Assembly: GCF_004786015.1 (NCBI RefSeq)
Contig: NZ_CP032096.1
Span: 1,178,001 to 1,242,000 of the forward strand
DNA length: 64,000 bases
Direction of reading: 5' to 3'
Source of the DNA: Hydrogenovibrio crunogenus
GTDB lineage: Bacteria; Pseudomonadota; Gammaproteobacteria; Thiomicrospirales; Thiomicrospiraceae
A program made the position numbers and the translations under genes. The notes beneath the pieces are model-generated. The model saw nothing but the letters and a program-made list of their open reading frames with translations. It was not told where the DNA came from and did not search any database. Shown here piece after piece: positions 9,037 to 21,769 of this stretch. Positions within the stretch are counted from its first letter, which is position 1. Every line of letters starts with the position of its first letter.

Positions 9037-9065
9037 AATTAATCCTGAGCGGAATTGGATTAATT
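9037..9065 (+). other. Inverted repeat upstream of hflK
   Basis: Perfect 9-bp arms AATTAATCC (9037-9045) and GGATTAATT (9057-9065) with an 11-nt loop lie between the GGDEF/EAL gene and hflK. There is no T-run, so this could be a weak terminator or an operator-type dyad. Confidence 0.35.
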
Positions 9066-9128
9066 GATGACATTTAGCTCGATAAAATTTAAAATGACCC
9101 ACTGATTTTTAATCTTCTGGAGAAACTA

Positions 9129-10346
9129 ATGGCGTGGAATGAGCCGGGAAAACCTGGACAAGATCCTTGGGGCAACTCAGGGAACGGTAATCGTCCGAAT
9201 GATTCAAGAAAACCAAATGGGCCGAATGACCCTGACTTACAAGAGATCTTAAAAAAGGCACAAGATTTTTTAGGCGGATCTAATGATAAGTTTGGCGGAG
9301 GAAAGGGATCGTTTCTGGTTGTTGTTGCTTTAATCATCATTTGGTTATTAAGCGGTATCTACACAGTGGACTCTCCAGAAAGAGGGGTGGTTAAACAGTT
9401 TGGTGCATACTCCGAGCAAACCACAGCTGGGTTACACTGGCATATCCCTTGGCCAATTGAAACGGTCACTATTGTCAATGTTGACCAAATTCGAACAGCT
9501 GAAATTGGGTATCGCTCTGACAGCCGCAATCGAAATGGCAGTGTGCCTTCAGAAGCATTAATGCTTTCTAAGGATGAAAATATTGTCGATATCCGAATTG
9601 CTGTGCAGTACAAAGTCAGTGATGCAAAGAAATATCTATTTGATGTCGCGGTGCCAGATATGACTTTGCGTGATGTGACTGAAAGTGCATTAAGAGAAGT
9701 TGTCGGGCGTAACACAATGGATTTCGTTTTAACTGAAGGGCGTGATGAAGTTGTCAATAAGGTGAGAAACCTAACGCAAGAAAAACTAGACAACTATAAT
9801 ACTGGTTTAATGATTACTTCATTAAACTTGCAGGATGCACAGCCACCTGAACAAGTTCAAGACGCCTTTGCTGATGTGGTCAAGTCTCGAGAAGATAGAG
9901 AAAGACTGATCAATGAAGCGGAAGCTTATTCAAACGATATCTTGCCGAAGGCAAGAGGTCAGGCGGCACGTCAGATTGAAGAAGCACGTGCCTATCATGA
10001 TCAAGTGATTGCACGTGCAACAGGTCAGGCAAATCGCTTCACGAGTATTCTAAGTGAGTACACGAAGGCACCAAAAGTAACACGCGAGCGTCTTTATATT
10101 GATGCTATTTCGGGTGTTCTAGGTGCAACATCGAAAGTGTTTGTGGGATCTGACAGCGGGTCTAACTTACTTTATTTACCATTAGATAAAATGGTGACAG
10201 GTGGAGCAGGTAATTCTGTGCCTTACAGAATTCCGGCGGATGCAGCTCAGTCGTCTTCAAATACAACGAATAACACCAATACACAGTCAAATACCCAGCA
10301 AAAAGGGAATATTCGTGATTATTTAAGAACAAGGGAGCTACGTTAA
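9129..10346 (+). CDS. hflK: FtsH protease modulator HflK
   Basis: SPFH/prohibitin-family membrane protein that forms a large complex with HflC around the FtsH protease. A Gly/Pro/Asn-rich cytoplasmic N-terminus (about 55 residues) precedes one transmembrane helix near residues 58-77, then the band-7 domain beginning TVDSPERGVVKQFGAYSEQT. A long helical segment rich in Ala, Glu and Arg follows. The C-terminus is an Asn/Thr/Gln-rich tail. The length of 405 aa compares with 419 in E. coli. GGAG just before the ATG serves as ribosome-binding site, and hflC follows after one base. Confidence 0.96.
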   Translation: MAWNEPGKPGQDPWGNSGNGNRPNDSRKPNGPNDPDLQEILKKAQDFLGGSNDKFGGGKGSFLVVVALIIIWLLSGIYTVDSPERGVVKQFGAYSEQTTAGLHWHIPWPIETVTIVNVDQIRTAEIGYRSDSRNRNGSVPSEALMLSKDENIVDIRIAVQYKVSDAKKYLFDVAVPDMTLRDVTESALREVVGRNTMDFVLTEGRDEVVNKVRNLTQEKLDNYNTGLMITSLNLQDAQPPEQVQDAFADVVKSREDRERLINEAEAYSNDILPKARGQAARQIEEARAYHDQVIARATGQANRFTSILSEYTKAPKVTRERLYIDAISGVLGATSKVFVGSDSGSNLLYLPLDKMVTGGAGNSVPYRIPADAAQSSSNTTNNTNTQSNTQQKGNIRDYLRTRELR

Positions 10347-10347
10347 G

Positions 10348-11202
10348 ATGAAGTCAGCATTATCTATTTTAATTGCAGCGCTCTTGTTTATTGGAAGCAG
10401 CGCTTTATTTACCGTTCAACAAGGTGAAACGGCATTGGTATTCCGTTTTGGTGAAATCGTTGAAGATAACTTAAAACCGGGATTGCACTTCAAAACGCCG
10501 TTTGTGAACAATGTGCGTAAATTTGATGCGCGTCTACAAACACTGGATGCTGATCCTGAGCGTTATTTAACCAGTGAGAAGAAAAACCTATTGGTTGATT
10601 CTTTTGTTCAGTGGCGTATCAGTGATGCGAAACGTTTCTATACCGCTATGAACGGTGACATTCGTTTAGCGAATATGCGTTTGGCTCAGATTATTAAAGA
10701 TGGCCTTCGTGCCGAATTCGGTAGCCGTACCGTGCAAGAAGTGATTTCACAAGATCGTAAAGTGATTGTTAAAGACATCCAAGCGGATACGCGCCAATCG
10801 GTTGCTGATTTCGGGATTGACATTATCGATGTTCGTATCAAGCGTGTCGACTTGCCGCAAAACGTGAGTGAATCTGTTTACCAGCGTATGGAAGCAGAGC
10901 GTAATCGTGTCGCAAAAGATTTGCGTTCTCAAGGGGCTGAAGCCGCGGAGCGCATTCGAGCAGATGCTGATAGACAAAGAACGATTATTATCGCGGATGC
11001 ATTCCGTGATGCCGAAACGATTCGAGGGGAAGGGGATGCGAAAGCAGCCGGAATTTATGCGAAAGCCTATTCCAAAGATGCTGAGTTCTATTCTTTTTAC
11101 CAAAGCCTAACGGCTTATCAAGAAGCTTTCAAAGATAAGTCGGATGTTATGGTGGTCGATCCTAAATCTGATTTCTTTAAGTTTTTTAATCAGCAAAAGT
11201 AA
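10348..11202 (+). CDS. hflC: FtsH protease modulator HflC
   Basis: Partner of HflK in the SPFH ring that restrains FtsH. An N-terminal signal-anchor helix (LSILIAALLFIGSSALFTV) is followed by the band-7 domain: QQGETALVFRFGEIVEDNLK, then the SDAKRFY and VRIKRVDLPQNVSESVYQRM motifs of the family. A coiled region of alternating Ala, Glu, Arg and Asp completes it. At 284 aa it is shorter than the 334 aa of E. coli HflC, but the ends look complete. Confidence 0.96.
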   Translation: MKSALSILIAALLFIGSSALFTVQQGETALVFRFGEIVEDNLKPGLHFKTPFVNNVRKFDARLQTLDADPERYLTSEKKNLLVDSFVQWRISDAKRFYTAMNGDIRLANMRLAQIIKDGLRAEFGSRTVQEVISQDRKVIVKDIQADTRQSVADFGIDIIDVRIKRVDLPQNVSESVYQRMEAERNRVAKDLRSQGAEAAERIRADADRQRTIIIADAFRDAETIRGEGDAKAAGIYAKAYSKDAEFYSFYQSLTAYQEAFKDKSDVMVVDPKSDFFKFFNQQK

Positions 11203-11236
11203 TGTTAACGAACTCTAAATCATTCGGTTAAATTTT

Positions 11237-11263
11237 AAAAAGGTGGTTCAGTCCACCTTTTTT
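11237..11263 (+). terminator. Rho-independent terminator after hflC
   Basis: AAAAGGTGG and CCACCTTTT form a stem around TTCAGT, followed by a T-run. It lies between hflC and yjeT and probably separates or attenuates the downstream genes. Confidence 0.8.
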
Positions 11264-11319
11264 ATGCCGAATTTTTAGAAATTGATTAACGACTCATCTG
11301 AACCGTTGGGAGAAATTTC

Positions 11320-11508
11320 ATGTTGGTAGAAGCCTTACTCAGTGCGATAGCATTGGTGTTTATTTTAGAAGGGTTGCTCCCATTTGTTTTTCCTGGTGTG
11401 TGGCGAAAAACGATGATAGAGCTGGTTCAGATGGATGACAAAAAATTGAGAATGATGGGGTTGATTAGCATCACCATCGGTATGATTTTATTATTTATTT
11501 TTAGTTAA
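11320..11508 (+). CDS. yjeT: DUF2065 membrane protein YjeT
   Basis: A small 62-aa inner-membrane protein of unknown function with two hydrophobic helices (about residues 4-24 and 44-61) around a short basic/acidic cytoplasmic loop (WRKTMIELVQMDDKKLRMMG). The pattern is that of the YjeT/DUF2065 family, which sits between hflC and hisZ/purA in many gammaproteobacteria, as here. GGGAG precedes the ATG. Confidence 0.85.
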   Translation: MLVEALLSAIALVFILEGLLPFVFPGVWRKTMIELVQMDDKKLRMMGLISITIGMILLFIFS

Positions 11509-11518
11509 GAAGAGTTCA

Positions 11519-12688
11519 ATGCAACAAAATATTTGGTTCACTCCAGAAGGAATTGAAGACTTATTGCCGGAAGAGGCAAAAAAGCTTGAGTTCTATCGCC
11601 GTCAGTTATTGGACGGTTTCGAATTATCAGGTTACGACTTGGTGCTGCCTCCTATTGCCGAATTTACCGATTCGCTATTAACAGGAAAAGGCCGACATTT
11701 GGCGGTTGATACCTGTCGTTTTACCGATCAAGAAAGCGGTAAGATGATGGGGGTTCGTGCGGATATGACACCGCAGGTTGCCCGTATTGCAACGAATCGT
11801 ATCAAGCAGTCGGGAATTCAACGTTTGTGTTATGTCGGTGAAGTACTTAAGACTCGGAACAATAAGGCGAAAGGGTCTCGCAGCCCAATTGAAGTGGGTG
11901 CTGAGTTATTTGGCCACTCAGGTGTTGAAAGTGATATTGAAGTGATTGAACTGATGGTTTCTTCGTTACGAAACATCGGATTGCAAGATCTGACATTGAG
12001 TCTGGGGCATGTTTCAGTTGTGGATGAACTGATGAACCTTGCGGGCTTGAGTGTTTCTCAAAAAGAAACGCTGGTCGATATTCTTTTACGTAAAGCTGTG
12101 CCAGAGTACACCGATTTTATTGCTGAATTGACAGTAACGGATGCTCAAAAACAGGCATTTGAACTTTTATTGTCTTTGTGTGGTGACATTGCTTCTGTTT
12201 CGAAAGCGATGCAAGGTCTTGCCGGACTTTCTGAAGCCATGCAAGGTCATTTGGCTCACCTTCAGTCGGTTGTCGATCACTTTGCTGGGTTTGACGGGTT
12301 GAAAATTCACATGGATTTAGCCGATTTAAGAGGCTATCAGTATCATACAGGCATGATTTTCAGTTGTTATGCAGCAGGCCGAAAAATGTACCAATTAGCC
12401 CGTGGCGGACGATACGATGGAATTGGTTCCGAGTTCGGGTCAGCTCAATTGGCGACAGGTTTCAGCTTGGATTTACGTGGCGCTTTGGATTTATTGACGT
12501 CTCCTGCAGAAGCGACCAAAGAAATTGTCTATGCGCCTAATGTCTATGATGCTGATTTGCAAGCTGAAATTGAAACATTGAAACAGCAAAAAACGATTGT
12601 AAAACGTTTTTACGAGTTTGATGACTTGGAAAAAGGCAGTCGTTATTTGGCACTGCAATCTTCGCAGTGGATTTTATCTGTTAAATAA
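11519..12688 (+). CDS. hisZ: ATP phosphoribosyltransferase regulatory subunit HisZ
   Basis: Catalytically inactive class II aminoacyl-tRNA synthetase paralogue that pairs with short-form HisG to run the first step of histidine synthesis. HisS-like features are visible: WFTPEGIEDLLPEEAKKLE, motif 2-like GVRADMTPQVARIA, and ARGGRYDGIG in place of an intact histidyl-tRNA synthetase site. The anticodon-binding domain is absent, as expected for HisZ. The 389-aa length fits. The conserved hisZ-purA neighbourhood supports the call and predicts a short HisG elsewhere in the genome. Confidence 0.94.
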   Translation: MQQNIWFTPEGIEDLLPEEAKKLEFYRRQLLDGFELSGYDLVLPPIAEFTDSLLTGKGRHLAVDTCRFTDQESGKMMGVRADMTPQVARIATNRIKQSGIQRLCYVGEVLKTRNNKAKGSRSPIEVGAELFGHSGVESDIEVIELMVSSLRNIGLQDLTLSLGHVSVVDELMNLAGLSVSQKETLVDILLRKAVPEYTDFIAELTVTDAQKQAFELLLSLCGDIASVSKAMQGLAGLSEAMQGHLAHLQSVVDHFAGFDGLKIHMDLADLRGYQYHTGMIFSCYAAGRKMYQLARGGRYDGIGSEFGSAQLATGFSLDLRGALDLLTSPAEATKEIVYAPNVYDADLQAEIETLKQQKTIVKRFYEFDDLEKGSRYLALQSSQWILSVK

Positions 12689-12696
12689 TTCGTTAG

Positions 12697-14034
<1,338 letters not shown>

Positions 14035-14054
14035 CCAGCTAATGTTTTAGCTTA

Positions 14055-14087
14055 TAAAAAGCCGCTCTTTAAAGCGGCTTTTTTTAT
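14055..14087 (+). terminator. Rho-independent terminator after purA
   Basis: AAAAGCCGCT and AGCGGCTTTT form a stem with a long T-run. It lies between convergent purA and the minus-strand response regulator. A weaker, imperfect hairpin around CCAGGCCTGG (14111-14120) stands just beyond it and may terminate the opposite strand. Confidence 0.9.
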
Positions 14088-14124
14088 GGGTTTCAGCTCA
14101 TAAAAATCGGCCAGGCCTGGTGGT

Positions 14125-14481
14125 TTAAATAACTTTTCGAATTGTATTGGCCAAATTGTCAGGGTTAAAGGGTTTGACAATCCAGCCGGTCGCGCCTAAA
14201 GCTTTGCCTTGCGCCTTCATTTCTGGGCTGGCTTCAGTCGTCATCATTAAAATGGGGACAAACCGATAAGCATCAAGTTCTCTCGCTTTTTTAAGAAAGG
14301 TCAGTCCATCCATCACGGGCATATTGACATCGGAAAGGATCACATCAAAAGTCTCTTTATCCAACGCCTCCAGCCCTTGTTGACCGTTTTCTGCAAGCGT
14401 TAGGTCAAACTCCTTGCCAATCACCAAATTGACTAATTTTCGCATAGACGAAGCATCATCAATATAAAGCACTTTATTCAT
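14125..14481 (-). CDS. CheY-like single-domain response regulator
   Basis: A stand-alone receiver domain of 118 aa with no output domain. The acidic pair D8-D9, phospho-acceptor D51 (ILSDVNMPVMDG), the conserved Thr in MMTTEAS and Lys in VKPFNPDNL are all present, so it should accept phosphate. No histidine kinase or chemotaxis genes are adjacent. It may serve motility or a phosphorelay encoded elsewhere. It is monocistronic and convergent with purA. Confidence 0.92.
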   Translation of the reverse strand: MNKVLYIDDASSMRKLVNLVIGKEFDLTLAENGQQGLEALDKETFDVILSDVNMPVMDGLTFLKKARELDAYRFVPILMMTTEASPEMKAQGKALGATGWIVKPFNPDNLANTIRKVI

Positions 14482-14610
14482 TCTGGTTTTCCCGTTTCAA
14501 ATCAATTTAACTTTAGCATACAAAGATAAGCGATATTTCTAAAATTTATCTGAAACCAAGGGCAGACATTGTTACAATAATTTTTTTTACTTTTAAGGTA
14601 TTGAAACAAG

Positions 14611-16527
14611 ATGTTACAAAGCATTAGAGACCATGCTCAAGGTTGGATAGCCTGGGTTATTGTTGGATTGATTATTCTAACTTTTGCACTTTTTGGAATT
14701 GATCAGTATGCCAAAGGGGACAAAATTGTTGTCGTTGCAGAAGTGAATGGAGAAGACGTCACTGCCAATGAATTTTTAACGCTTTACAGTCGACAACAAG
14801 CACGTCTTAAAAACCAGTTTGGTGAAATGTATGACCAGGTGGTCAAAGATGAGCAGTTGCGTGATGAAGTGATGGATGCTTTGATTGAATCAGAAGTGGT
14901 ACGCCAATGGGCTGATTCACATAACATGATGATTTCAAACCAACAGCTTTCAGCAACCATTGAGTCAGCGGAAGTTTTTCAGAAAGACGGACAGTTTGAC
15001 CAGCAACGGTATCAAGATATCTTGTTGCAAAATGGGTTGAATGTGGCTCGTTTTGAACATGAGCAAAGACAGTTTTTGATTGAAAATCAAAACCGTCAAT
15101 TGACGATGGCTTCTGCTATCTCTAACGATACCCAATTAGCACAACTTGCGGCACTTCAGTTTCAGCAACGTAATGTTAGCTATTTGAGAGTGGATCAGCG
15201 TCCGTTCATGCAAGAAGCTCAAATCACGGATGATGAAATTCAAGCCTATTACAATCAACATAAAGATGATTTCATTACGCCTGAACAAGTGGTGTTGAGT
15301 TATGTTTTATTGTCAAAGAAAGATTTGGCAGATAAGGTCAGTGTGGATGAAGCGACCCTAAAGCGTTATTATCAAGATAATAAAGACCAATTCACCCAGC
15401 CTGAGAAGCGACAAGCCAGTCATATTTTGGTCAAAGTGGATGCAGAATCTCAGGATGCCGAAGCGCAAAAAACAATTAAAGAAATTCAAGCGAAGTTAGC
15501 CGACGGGCAAGACTTTGCGGCATTGGCGAAAGCCTATTCGGATGATCCTGGTTCAGCCAATATGGGAGGTGACTTAGGTCTTTTCCAGCAGGGGATGATG
15601 GTTCCGGCATTTGATAAAGCGGTGTTTTCAATGAAACTGAATGAAATCAGTACTCCTGTCAAAACAGAATTTGGATACCACTTGATTAAGTTGACCAAGA
15701 TTCAACCTAAGAAAATACAACCGTTTGCCGAAGTGAAAGCCGAGGCTGAAACACTTTATCGTCGCCAGCAGGCTGATAAGCAGTATTTTGATGAACTGGA
15801 ACAGTTGAATACCATTGCTTATGAGCAAGCGGATTCGTTGATTCCTGCTGCTGATGCGGTCGGTTTAAAAATTCAAACCACAGAACCCTTCTCTAGAGTG
15901 GGTGGAGATGATGAAGTGACTTCTAACGCTAAAGTTCTTTCAGCTGCGTTCTCTGAAGATGTCAAGAAGTCGGGCTTGAACAGCACTGCAATCGAAATTT
16001 CACCGGATACTTCTGTTGTCATTCGTGTTAAGAAAGTGATTGATGAAAAACAACAATCATTAGCAGATGTAAAAGTCGACATTGAAAAAATTCTAAAGCG
16101 TAAAGCAGGTGTAAAAGCGTCTGCCGAACTTGCAAAAACATTGCGCGAAAAACTTTTAAAGGGTGAGCAAAAAATGGCTGACTTGGAAAAAGACGGTGTA
16201 GAGTATTCAAATGTTGGCTGGTTAGAGCGTGAAAACCAACGTGTACTGCCGCAGTTGACTCAAGCAATCTTCAAAGCACCTAAGCCGAAAGAAGGGCAGT
16301 CAACTTATACCACTTATGCTTTGCCAACTGGTGATTCGGTTGTGATTGAAGTATCGGCTGTTAAAGAAGGTAGCTTGCCGGATGATAAAGCGCAGTTAGC
16401 GCAAATGAAAGCGGCTTTGGTTCAATTGGCAGGGGTTTCTGAGGCCGATGCGCGTATCAAAGCGATGGTGGCTGCTGCAGACATTGAGCGTAAAGAAAAC
16501 TATAAAACGATTAAGTCAGCAAGATAA
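14611..16527 (+). CDS. ppiD: Periplasmic folding chaperone PpiD (SurA_N and parvulin domains)
   Basis: Inner-membrane-anchored chaperone that helps proteins leaving the Sec translocon. A short cytoplasmic N-terminus (MLQSIRDHAQGW) precedes one transmembrane helix at about residues 12-31, then a SurA_N-like chaperone region. One parvulin domain spans about residues 268-365 (ASHILVKVD, AYSDDPGSANMGGDLG, VFSMKLNEIS, GYHLIKL), then a second helical chaperone part. The 638-aa length matches PpiD (623 in E. coli). It is monocistronic, with two terminators behind it. Confidence 0.94.
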   Translation: MLQSIRDHAQGWIAWVIVGLIILTFALFGIDQYAKGDKIVVVAEVNGEDVTANEFLTLYSRQQARLKNQFGEMYDQVVKDEQLRDEVMDALIESEVVRQWADSHNMMISNQQLSATIESAEVFQKDGQFDQQRYQDILLQNGLNVARFEHEQRQFLIENQNRQLTMASAISNDTQLAQLAALQFQQRNVSYLRVDQRPFMQEAQITDDEIQAYYNQHKDDFITPEQVVLSYVLLSKKDLADKVSVDEATLKRYYQDNKDQFTQPEKRQASHILVKVDAESQDAEAQKTIKEIQAKLADGQDFAALAKAYSDDPGSANMGGDLGLFQQGMMVPAFDKAVFSMKLNEISTPVKTEFGYHLIKLTKIQPKKIQPFAEVKAEAETLYRRQQADKQYFDELEQLNTIAYEQADSLIPAADAVGLKIQTTEPFSRVGGDDEVTSNAKVLSAAFSEDVKKSGLNSTAIEISPDTSVVIRVKKVIDEKQQSLADVKVDIEKILKRKAGVKASAELAKTLREKLLKGEQKMADLEKDGVEYSNVGWLERENQRVLPQLTQAIFKAPKPKEGQSTYTTYALPTGDSVVIEVSAVKEGSLPDDKAQLAQMKAALVQLAGVSEADARIKAMVAAADIERKENYKTIKSAR

Positions 16528-16534
16528 CATAATG

Positions 16535-16560
16535 TAAAACGACCAGGCCTGGTCGTTTTA
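16535..16560 (+). terminator. Palindromic terminator built on CCAGGCCTGG
   Basis: A 26-bp perfect palindrome follows ppiD, with core decamer at 16543-16552, flanking ACGA/TCGT and A/T tracts. It lies between convergent genes and can act on both strands. Confidence 0.85.
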
Positions 16561-16566
16561 AACCCA

Positions 16567-16609
16567 TAAAAAAGCCCTGTTCTCATTAGAGAGTAGGGCT
16601 TTTTTTATA
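16567..16609 (+). terminator. Second terminator after ppiD
   Basis: AAAAAAGCCCT and AGGGCTTTTTT pair around a loop containing TTCTCATTAGAGAG and are followed by T residues. This tandem arrangement separates ppiD from the minus-strand cupin gene. Confidence 0.85.
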
Positions 16610-16637
16610 GCGAGGGTAAATAAAATGAGGGAGTTGT

Positions 16638-16916
16638 TTACCCAAATTTATAATGTTTTTTGATGGGCGTTTCGACCGACCAGTAGCAATTAAGCCCTTG
16701 ACGGAAAGTTACTAAATCACCAGGCTTAATATGATATTGTGTGCCGTCTTCAACCGTTACCGTCACTTCACCTTCAAGCACATAACACACTTCTTGTTCA
16801 TCGTAATGCCAAGGAAAATTCGAAACTTCCTTTTCCCAAATAGGCCATTCTCTCGCCCCGAGAGCGCTCAGTCGGTCTTCATTTGGCGTTGACTCAATTG
16901 TTACATCTTGATCCAT
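16638..16916 (-). CDS. Small cupin-domain protein (EutQ/DUF861-like)
   Basis: A 92-aa single cupin barrel. Visible family features are WHYDEQEVCYVLEGEVTVTV (cupin motif 1, with a WxYDEqE pattern) and IKPGDLVTFRQGLNCYWSV (motif 2). The sequence matches the cupin_3/DUF861 group, whose members bind metal or small molecules. The substrate cannot be inferred. AAGGAG lies before the ATG. It is the last gene of the minus-strand rluE-mnmA-hflD block, 29 bases after hflD. Confidence 0.8.
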   Translation of the reverse strand: MDQDVTIESTPNEDRLSALGAREWPIWEKEVSNFPWHYDEQEVCYVLEGEVTVTVEDGTQYHIKPGDLVTFRQGLNCYWSVETPIKKHYKFG

Positions 16917-16945
16917 GTTCGTGCTCCTTGGGTCGGATTACGTTG

Positions 16946-17632
16946 CTATGATTGCGATGACGGCGGCTCGTTGTCGTCAAATGATTTCGGTTCATTTTTG
17001 AGTGGGACTCGATAGAGTGATTGAGCTGATTGCAGGTATTTCTTGCGGCTCCAGAGTAGTCCCCATCGCGTCCCGCCAACTTGACGCCATAAAAGCGTTG
17101 CTCGAATGCCTGCCAGCAATAATGCCCTGATTTTATTCGCAGTTTTTGGATTTTGCAAATGTCCGTGTTGGCCGTTGACGATAATTCTTGGGCTGATTTG
17201 ACTGATGTTTTCGGAATAGGCTCTTGCAAGTGTCGCGATAACATTGTCATGAAAATCGCTAAAATGCTCTCTCTGTGAGCGAGCCGATTCAATAACGCGA
17301 GACACTTTCTGCAAAGCGCCTTCCGTTTTAGAGACATTCTTGTCCAAGATCATCAAACTTAAAACATATTTGGTAATTTCAATATTACGTGATGAAACAG
17401 CTTGATTGGAACTCATTTGCGACAATAGGGTATCAACTCCTAATTGAATATTCATAACTTCTCCACCGAATACATCCAACGTGTCTTGTGGATTTTCACA
17501 AAAAAGTGAGTTGATACTGGTTTGGAATGCTTTTTCGTCCGTTTTTCCTGTTGTTGCCAGCTGAAATACTTGCTGTGCAACTTGGTAAATGCCTATCAGT
17601 GCAATCGCTTTGTCTTGATCAGTATATGTCAT
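16946..17632 (-). CDS. hflD: High-frequency-lysogenization protein HflD homologue (YcfC)
   Basis: All-helical inner-membrane-associated protein of 228 aa. In E. coli it binds phage lambda CII; its general role is unclear. The family pattern QDKAIALIGIYQVAQQV, FGGEVMNIQLGVDTLL, and QNPKTANKIRALLLAGIRA with VLWRQ-type (LLWRQVGG) near the C-terminus is evident. The C-terminal PKSFDDNEPPSSQS extension is low-complexity. It lies 9 bases downstream of mnmA, the conserved mnmA-hflD pair. Confidence 0.92.
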   Translation of the reverse strand: MTYTDQDKAIALIGIYQVAQQVFQLATTGKTDEKAFQTSINSLFCENPQDTLDVFGGEVMNIQLGVDTLLSQMSSNQAVSSRNIEITKYVLSLMILDKNVSKTEGALQKVSRVIESARSQREHFSDFHDNVIATLARAYSENISQISPRIIVNGQHGHLQNPKTANKIRALLLAGIRATLLWRQVGGTRWGLLWSRKKYLQSAQSLYRVPLKNEPKSFDDNEPPSSQS

Positions 17633-17641
17633 AAATAGTAA

Positions 17642-18781
17642 TTACTTGTCTTTGTTGATTTCAGATAAAGAATGGTAGCGTCCAGTGATAATGGCACCCC
17701 CTAAACAGATCTCACCCTCATAAAACACAACGGATTGACCAGGAGTAATTGCCGTTTGTGCTTCATCAAATTGTACAATAATTTCGCCATCTTTCTCAGA
17801 AAGGATTTGGCAAGGCTGCTCCGGTTGACGATAACGGACTTTGGCCTTTAATGGTTGTTTTAAGGATGGGCATTGACCGGATACCCAATCACAAGTGTCG
17901 GCCGTTAAAAACGCATGGTTCAACAATGGGTGGTCCGATCCTTGCACGGCTATCAATTGATTGGTTTCCAAATTTTTATCCGCTGAGAACCAAGGCAAGC
18001 CAGAATCTCCGAAACCACCGCCAATCCCCAAGCCTTTGCGTTGACCCAGCGTGTGGTACATCAATCCTTCATGATGACCAATCACGTCGCCCTCGGTATT
18101 GACGATATCCCCAGGTTGCGCCGGTAAAAACTGTTGTAAGAAATCTTTGAATTTCCGCTCACCGATAAAGCAGATGCCGGTGCTGTCTTTCTTATCATGC
18201 GTGATTAAATGCGCTTCTTCCGCTAATTGTCGAACGTAAGGTTTTTCCAGCTCTCCAATCGGGAACAGAGATTTTGACAACTGATGTTGCTGTAACGTGT
18301 AAAGAAAGTAACTTTGATCTTTATTGTTATCCAAACCTTTCAGTAAATAGCATTGGCCATTCTCATCCCGGTTGATACGAGCATAATGCCCGGTGGCGAT
18401 ATAATCGGCGCCCAATGTCATGGCATGTTCTAAAAAGGCTTTAAATTTCACCTCTTTATTACAGAGGATATCTGGGTTCGGTGTTCGGCCTGATTGATAT
18501 TCCGCGAGAAAATGTTCAAAAACCCGATCCCAATATTCGCCTGAAAAGTTTTCCACGTGTAGAGGAATGTCGAGTTTTTCACAAATGGCTAATACGTCTT
18601 TTAAATCTTCGGCGGCCGGGCAATAGTCTTCAGTGTCATCGCCTTCCCAGTTTTTCATAAACAATCCTTCGACATCATAGCCTTGTTGCTTAAGCAGTAA
18701 AGCTGTGACAGAAGAATCTACACCGCCGGATAATCCGACGATGACTTTTATATTTGAGTTGTCTTGTTTTGATGTTTGCAT
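17642..18781 (-). CDS. mnmA: tRNA-specific 2-thiouridylase MnmA
   Basis: Installs the 2-thio group on U34 of Lys, Glu and Gln tRNAs using sulfur relayed by the Tus system. The PP-loop [15 protein letters not shown] opens the protein. The catalytic cysteines are in [14 protein letters not shown] and [23 protein letters not shown] and [13 protein letters not shown] are family signatures, and the C-terminal beta domain is present. The 379-aa length is normal. It sits 12 bases downstream of rluE and upstream of hflD, forming a tRNA/rRNA-modification operon. Confidence 0.97.
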   Translation of the reverse strand: MQTSKQDNSNIKVIVGLSGGVDSSVTALLLKQQGYDVEGLFMKNWEGDDTEDYCPAAEDLKDVLAICEKLDIPLHVENFSGEYWDRVFEHFLAEYQSGRTPNPDILCNKEVKFKAFLEHAMTLGADYIATGHYARINRDENGQCYLLKGLDNNKDQSYFLYTLQQHQLSKSLFPIGELEKPYVRQLAEEAHLITHDKKDSTGICFIGERKFKDFLQQFLPAQPGDIVNTEGDVIGHHEGLMYHTLGQRKGLGIGGGFGDSGLPWFSADKNLETNQLIAVQGSDHPLLNHAFLTADTCDWVSGQCPSLKQPLKAKVRYRQPEQPCQILSEKDGEIIVQFDEAQTAITPGQSVVFYEGEICLGGAIITGRYHSLSEINKDK

Positions 18782-18793
18782 GTTGTTATTTTA

Positions 18794-19351
18794 TCACGAA
18801 TTTTTGATGAGCATGGATTCGCCCGGTTGTAACTTTTTAAGTTGGTAATCACCAATCTGAGTACGAATCAAACGCAAAGTCGGAAACCCAACAGCAGCGG
18901 TCATTCGACGGACTTGGCGATTTTTGCCTTCGGTAATAATCAGTTCCACCCAGGACGTTGGTATATTTTTACGTTCACGAATCGGCGGATTTCTTGGCCA
19001 TAACCATTTGGGTTCCGGTATTTTCCGTGCTTTAGCAGGGCGGGTCAGACCATCTTTTAAGGTCACCCCTTGTTGCAATTGCCTGATGGCATCTTTGCTG
19101 ATGTCACCCTCTACCTGAACCAGGTAGGTTTTGGGTAATTTATGTTTTGGGTTGGCAATGTGTTGTTGCAGCTTGCCATCATTAGTGAGCAGCAATAGAC
19201 CTTCGGAATCACGGTCTAGTCGACCGGCCGCATAAAACCCGGGTTGATTGATGAAATCAGCCAGTGTTTGACGCTGATCCCTAAACTCCGGTTCATCCGT
19301 AAATTGACACAGCACGTTAAAAGGTTTGTTAAAAAGCAGCAGTTCACTCAT
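18794..19351 (-). CDS. rluE: 23S rRNA pseudouridine synthase RluE-type
   Basis: RsuA-family pseudouridine synthase; RluE modifies U2457 of 23S rRNA. The 185-aa length, starting [16 protein letters not shown], lacks the N-terminal S4 domain, which fits RluE and not RsuA or RluB. The catalytic Asp is in [18 protein letters not shown], and [22 protein letters not shown] is the C-terminal family motif. It heads the minus-strand operon, divergent from the isocitrate dehydrogenase gene. Confidence 0.92.
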   Translation of the reverse strand: MSELLLFNKPFNVLCQFTDEPEFRDQRQTLADFINQPGFYAAGRLDRDSEGLLLLTNDGKLQQHIANPKHKLPKTYLVQVEGDISKDAIRQLQQGVTLKDGLTRPAKARKIPEPKWLWPRNPPIRERKNIPTSWVELIITEGKNRQVRRMTAAVGFPTLRLIRTQIGDYQLKKLQPGESMLIKNS

Positions 19352-19446
19352 GTTGACTTATATTTTTCCGGCTGGTGGGGTAAAATAACGCCTATTCTAA
19401 CATCTTTAATACAATTCAACGCGTAACGTTGAAGCACTCTAATTAG

Positions 19447-21675
<2,229 letters not shown>

Positions 21676-21702
21676 ATAATCTTTCAAATCGTTTAAAACG
21701 AG

Positions 21703-21735
21703 AGCCCGTAAAAACAGCCAGGCCTGGCTGTTTTT
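21703..21735 (+). terminator. Terminator on CCAGGCCTGG; left arm of a 25-bp inverted repeat
   Basis: Positions 21710-21735 are a 26-bp perfect palindrome with core decamer at 21718-21727, acting as the icd terminator. The 25 bases 21703-21727 recur, reverse-complemented and without mismatch, at 24832-24856 on the other side of the cassette array. Confidence 0.88.
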
Positions 21736-21740
21736 GATAT

Positions 21741-21769
21741 TAAAAGCCCGCTTTATGCGGGTTTTTTAA
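21741..21769 (+). terminator. Second terminator after icd
   Basis: AAAAGCCCGC and GCGGGTTTTTT form a short stem with a T-run directly after the palindromic terminator, closing off the core-gene side of the accessory region. Confidence 0.85.

Noticed and set aside
9359-9793. Long minus-strand ORF (144 aa) inside hflK
   Set aside because: It overlaps a clear, conserved plus-strand gene and has no family features; it mirrors the coding frame.
16894-17337. 147-aa minus-strand ORF overlapping hflD
   Set aside because: It is out of frame with hflD, has no start context and no recognisable domain.
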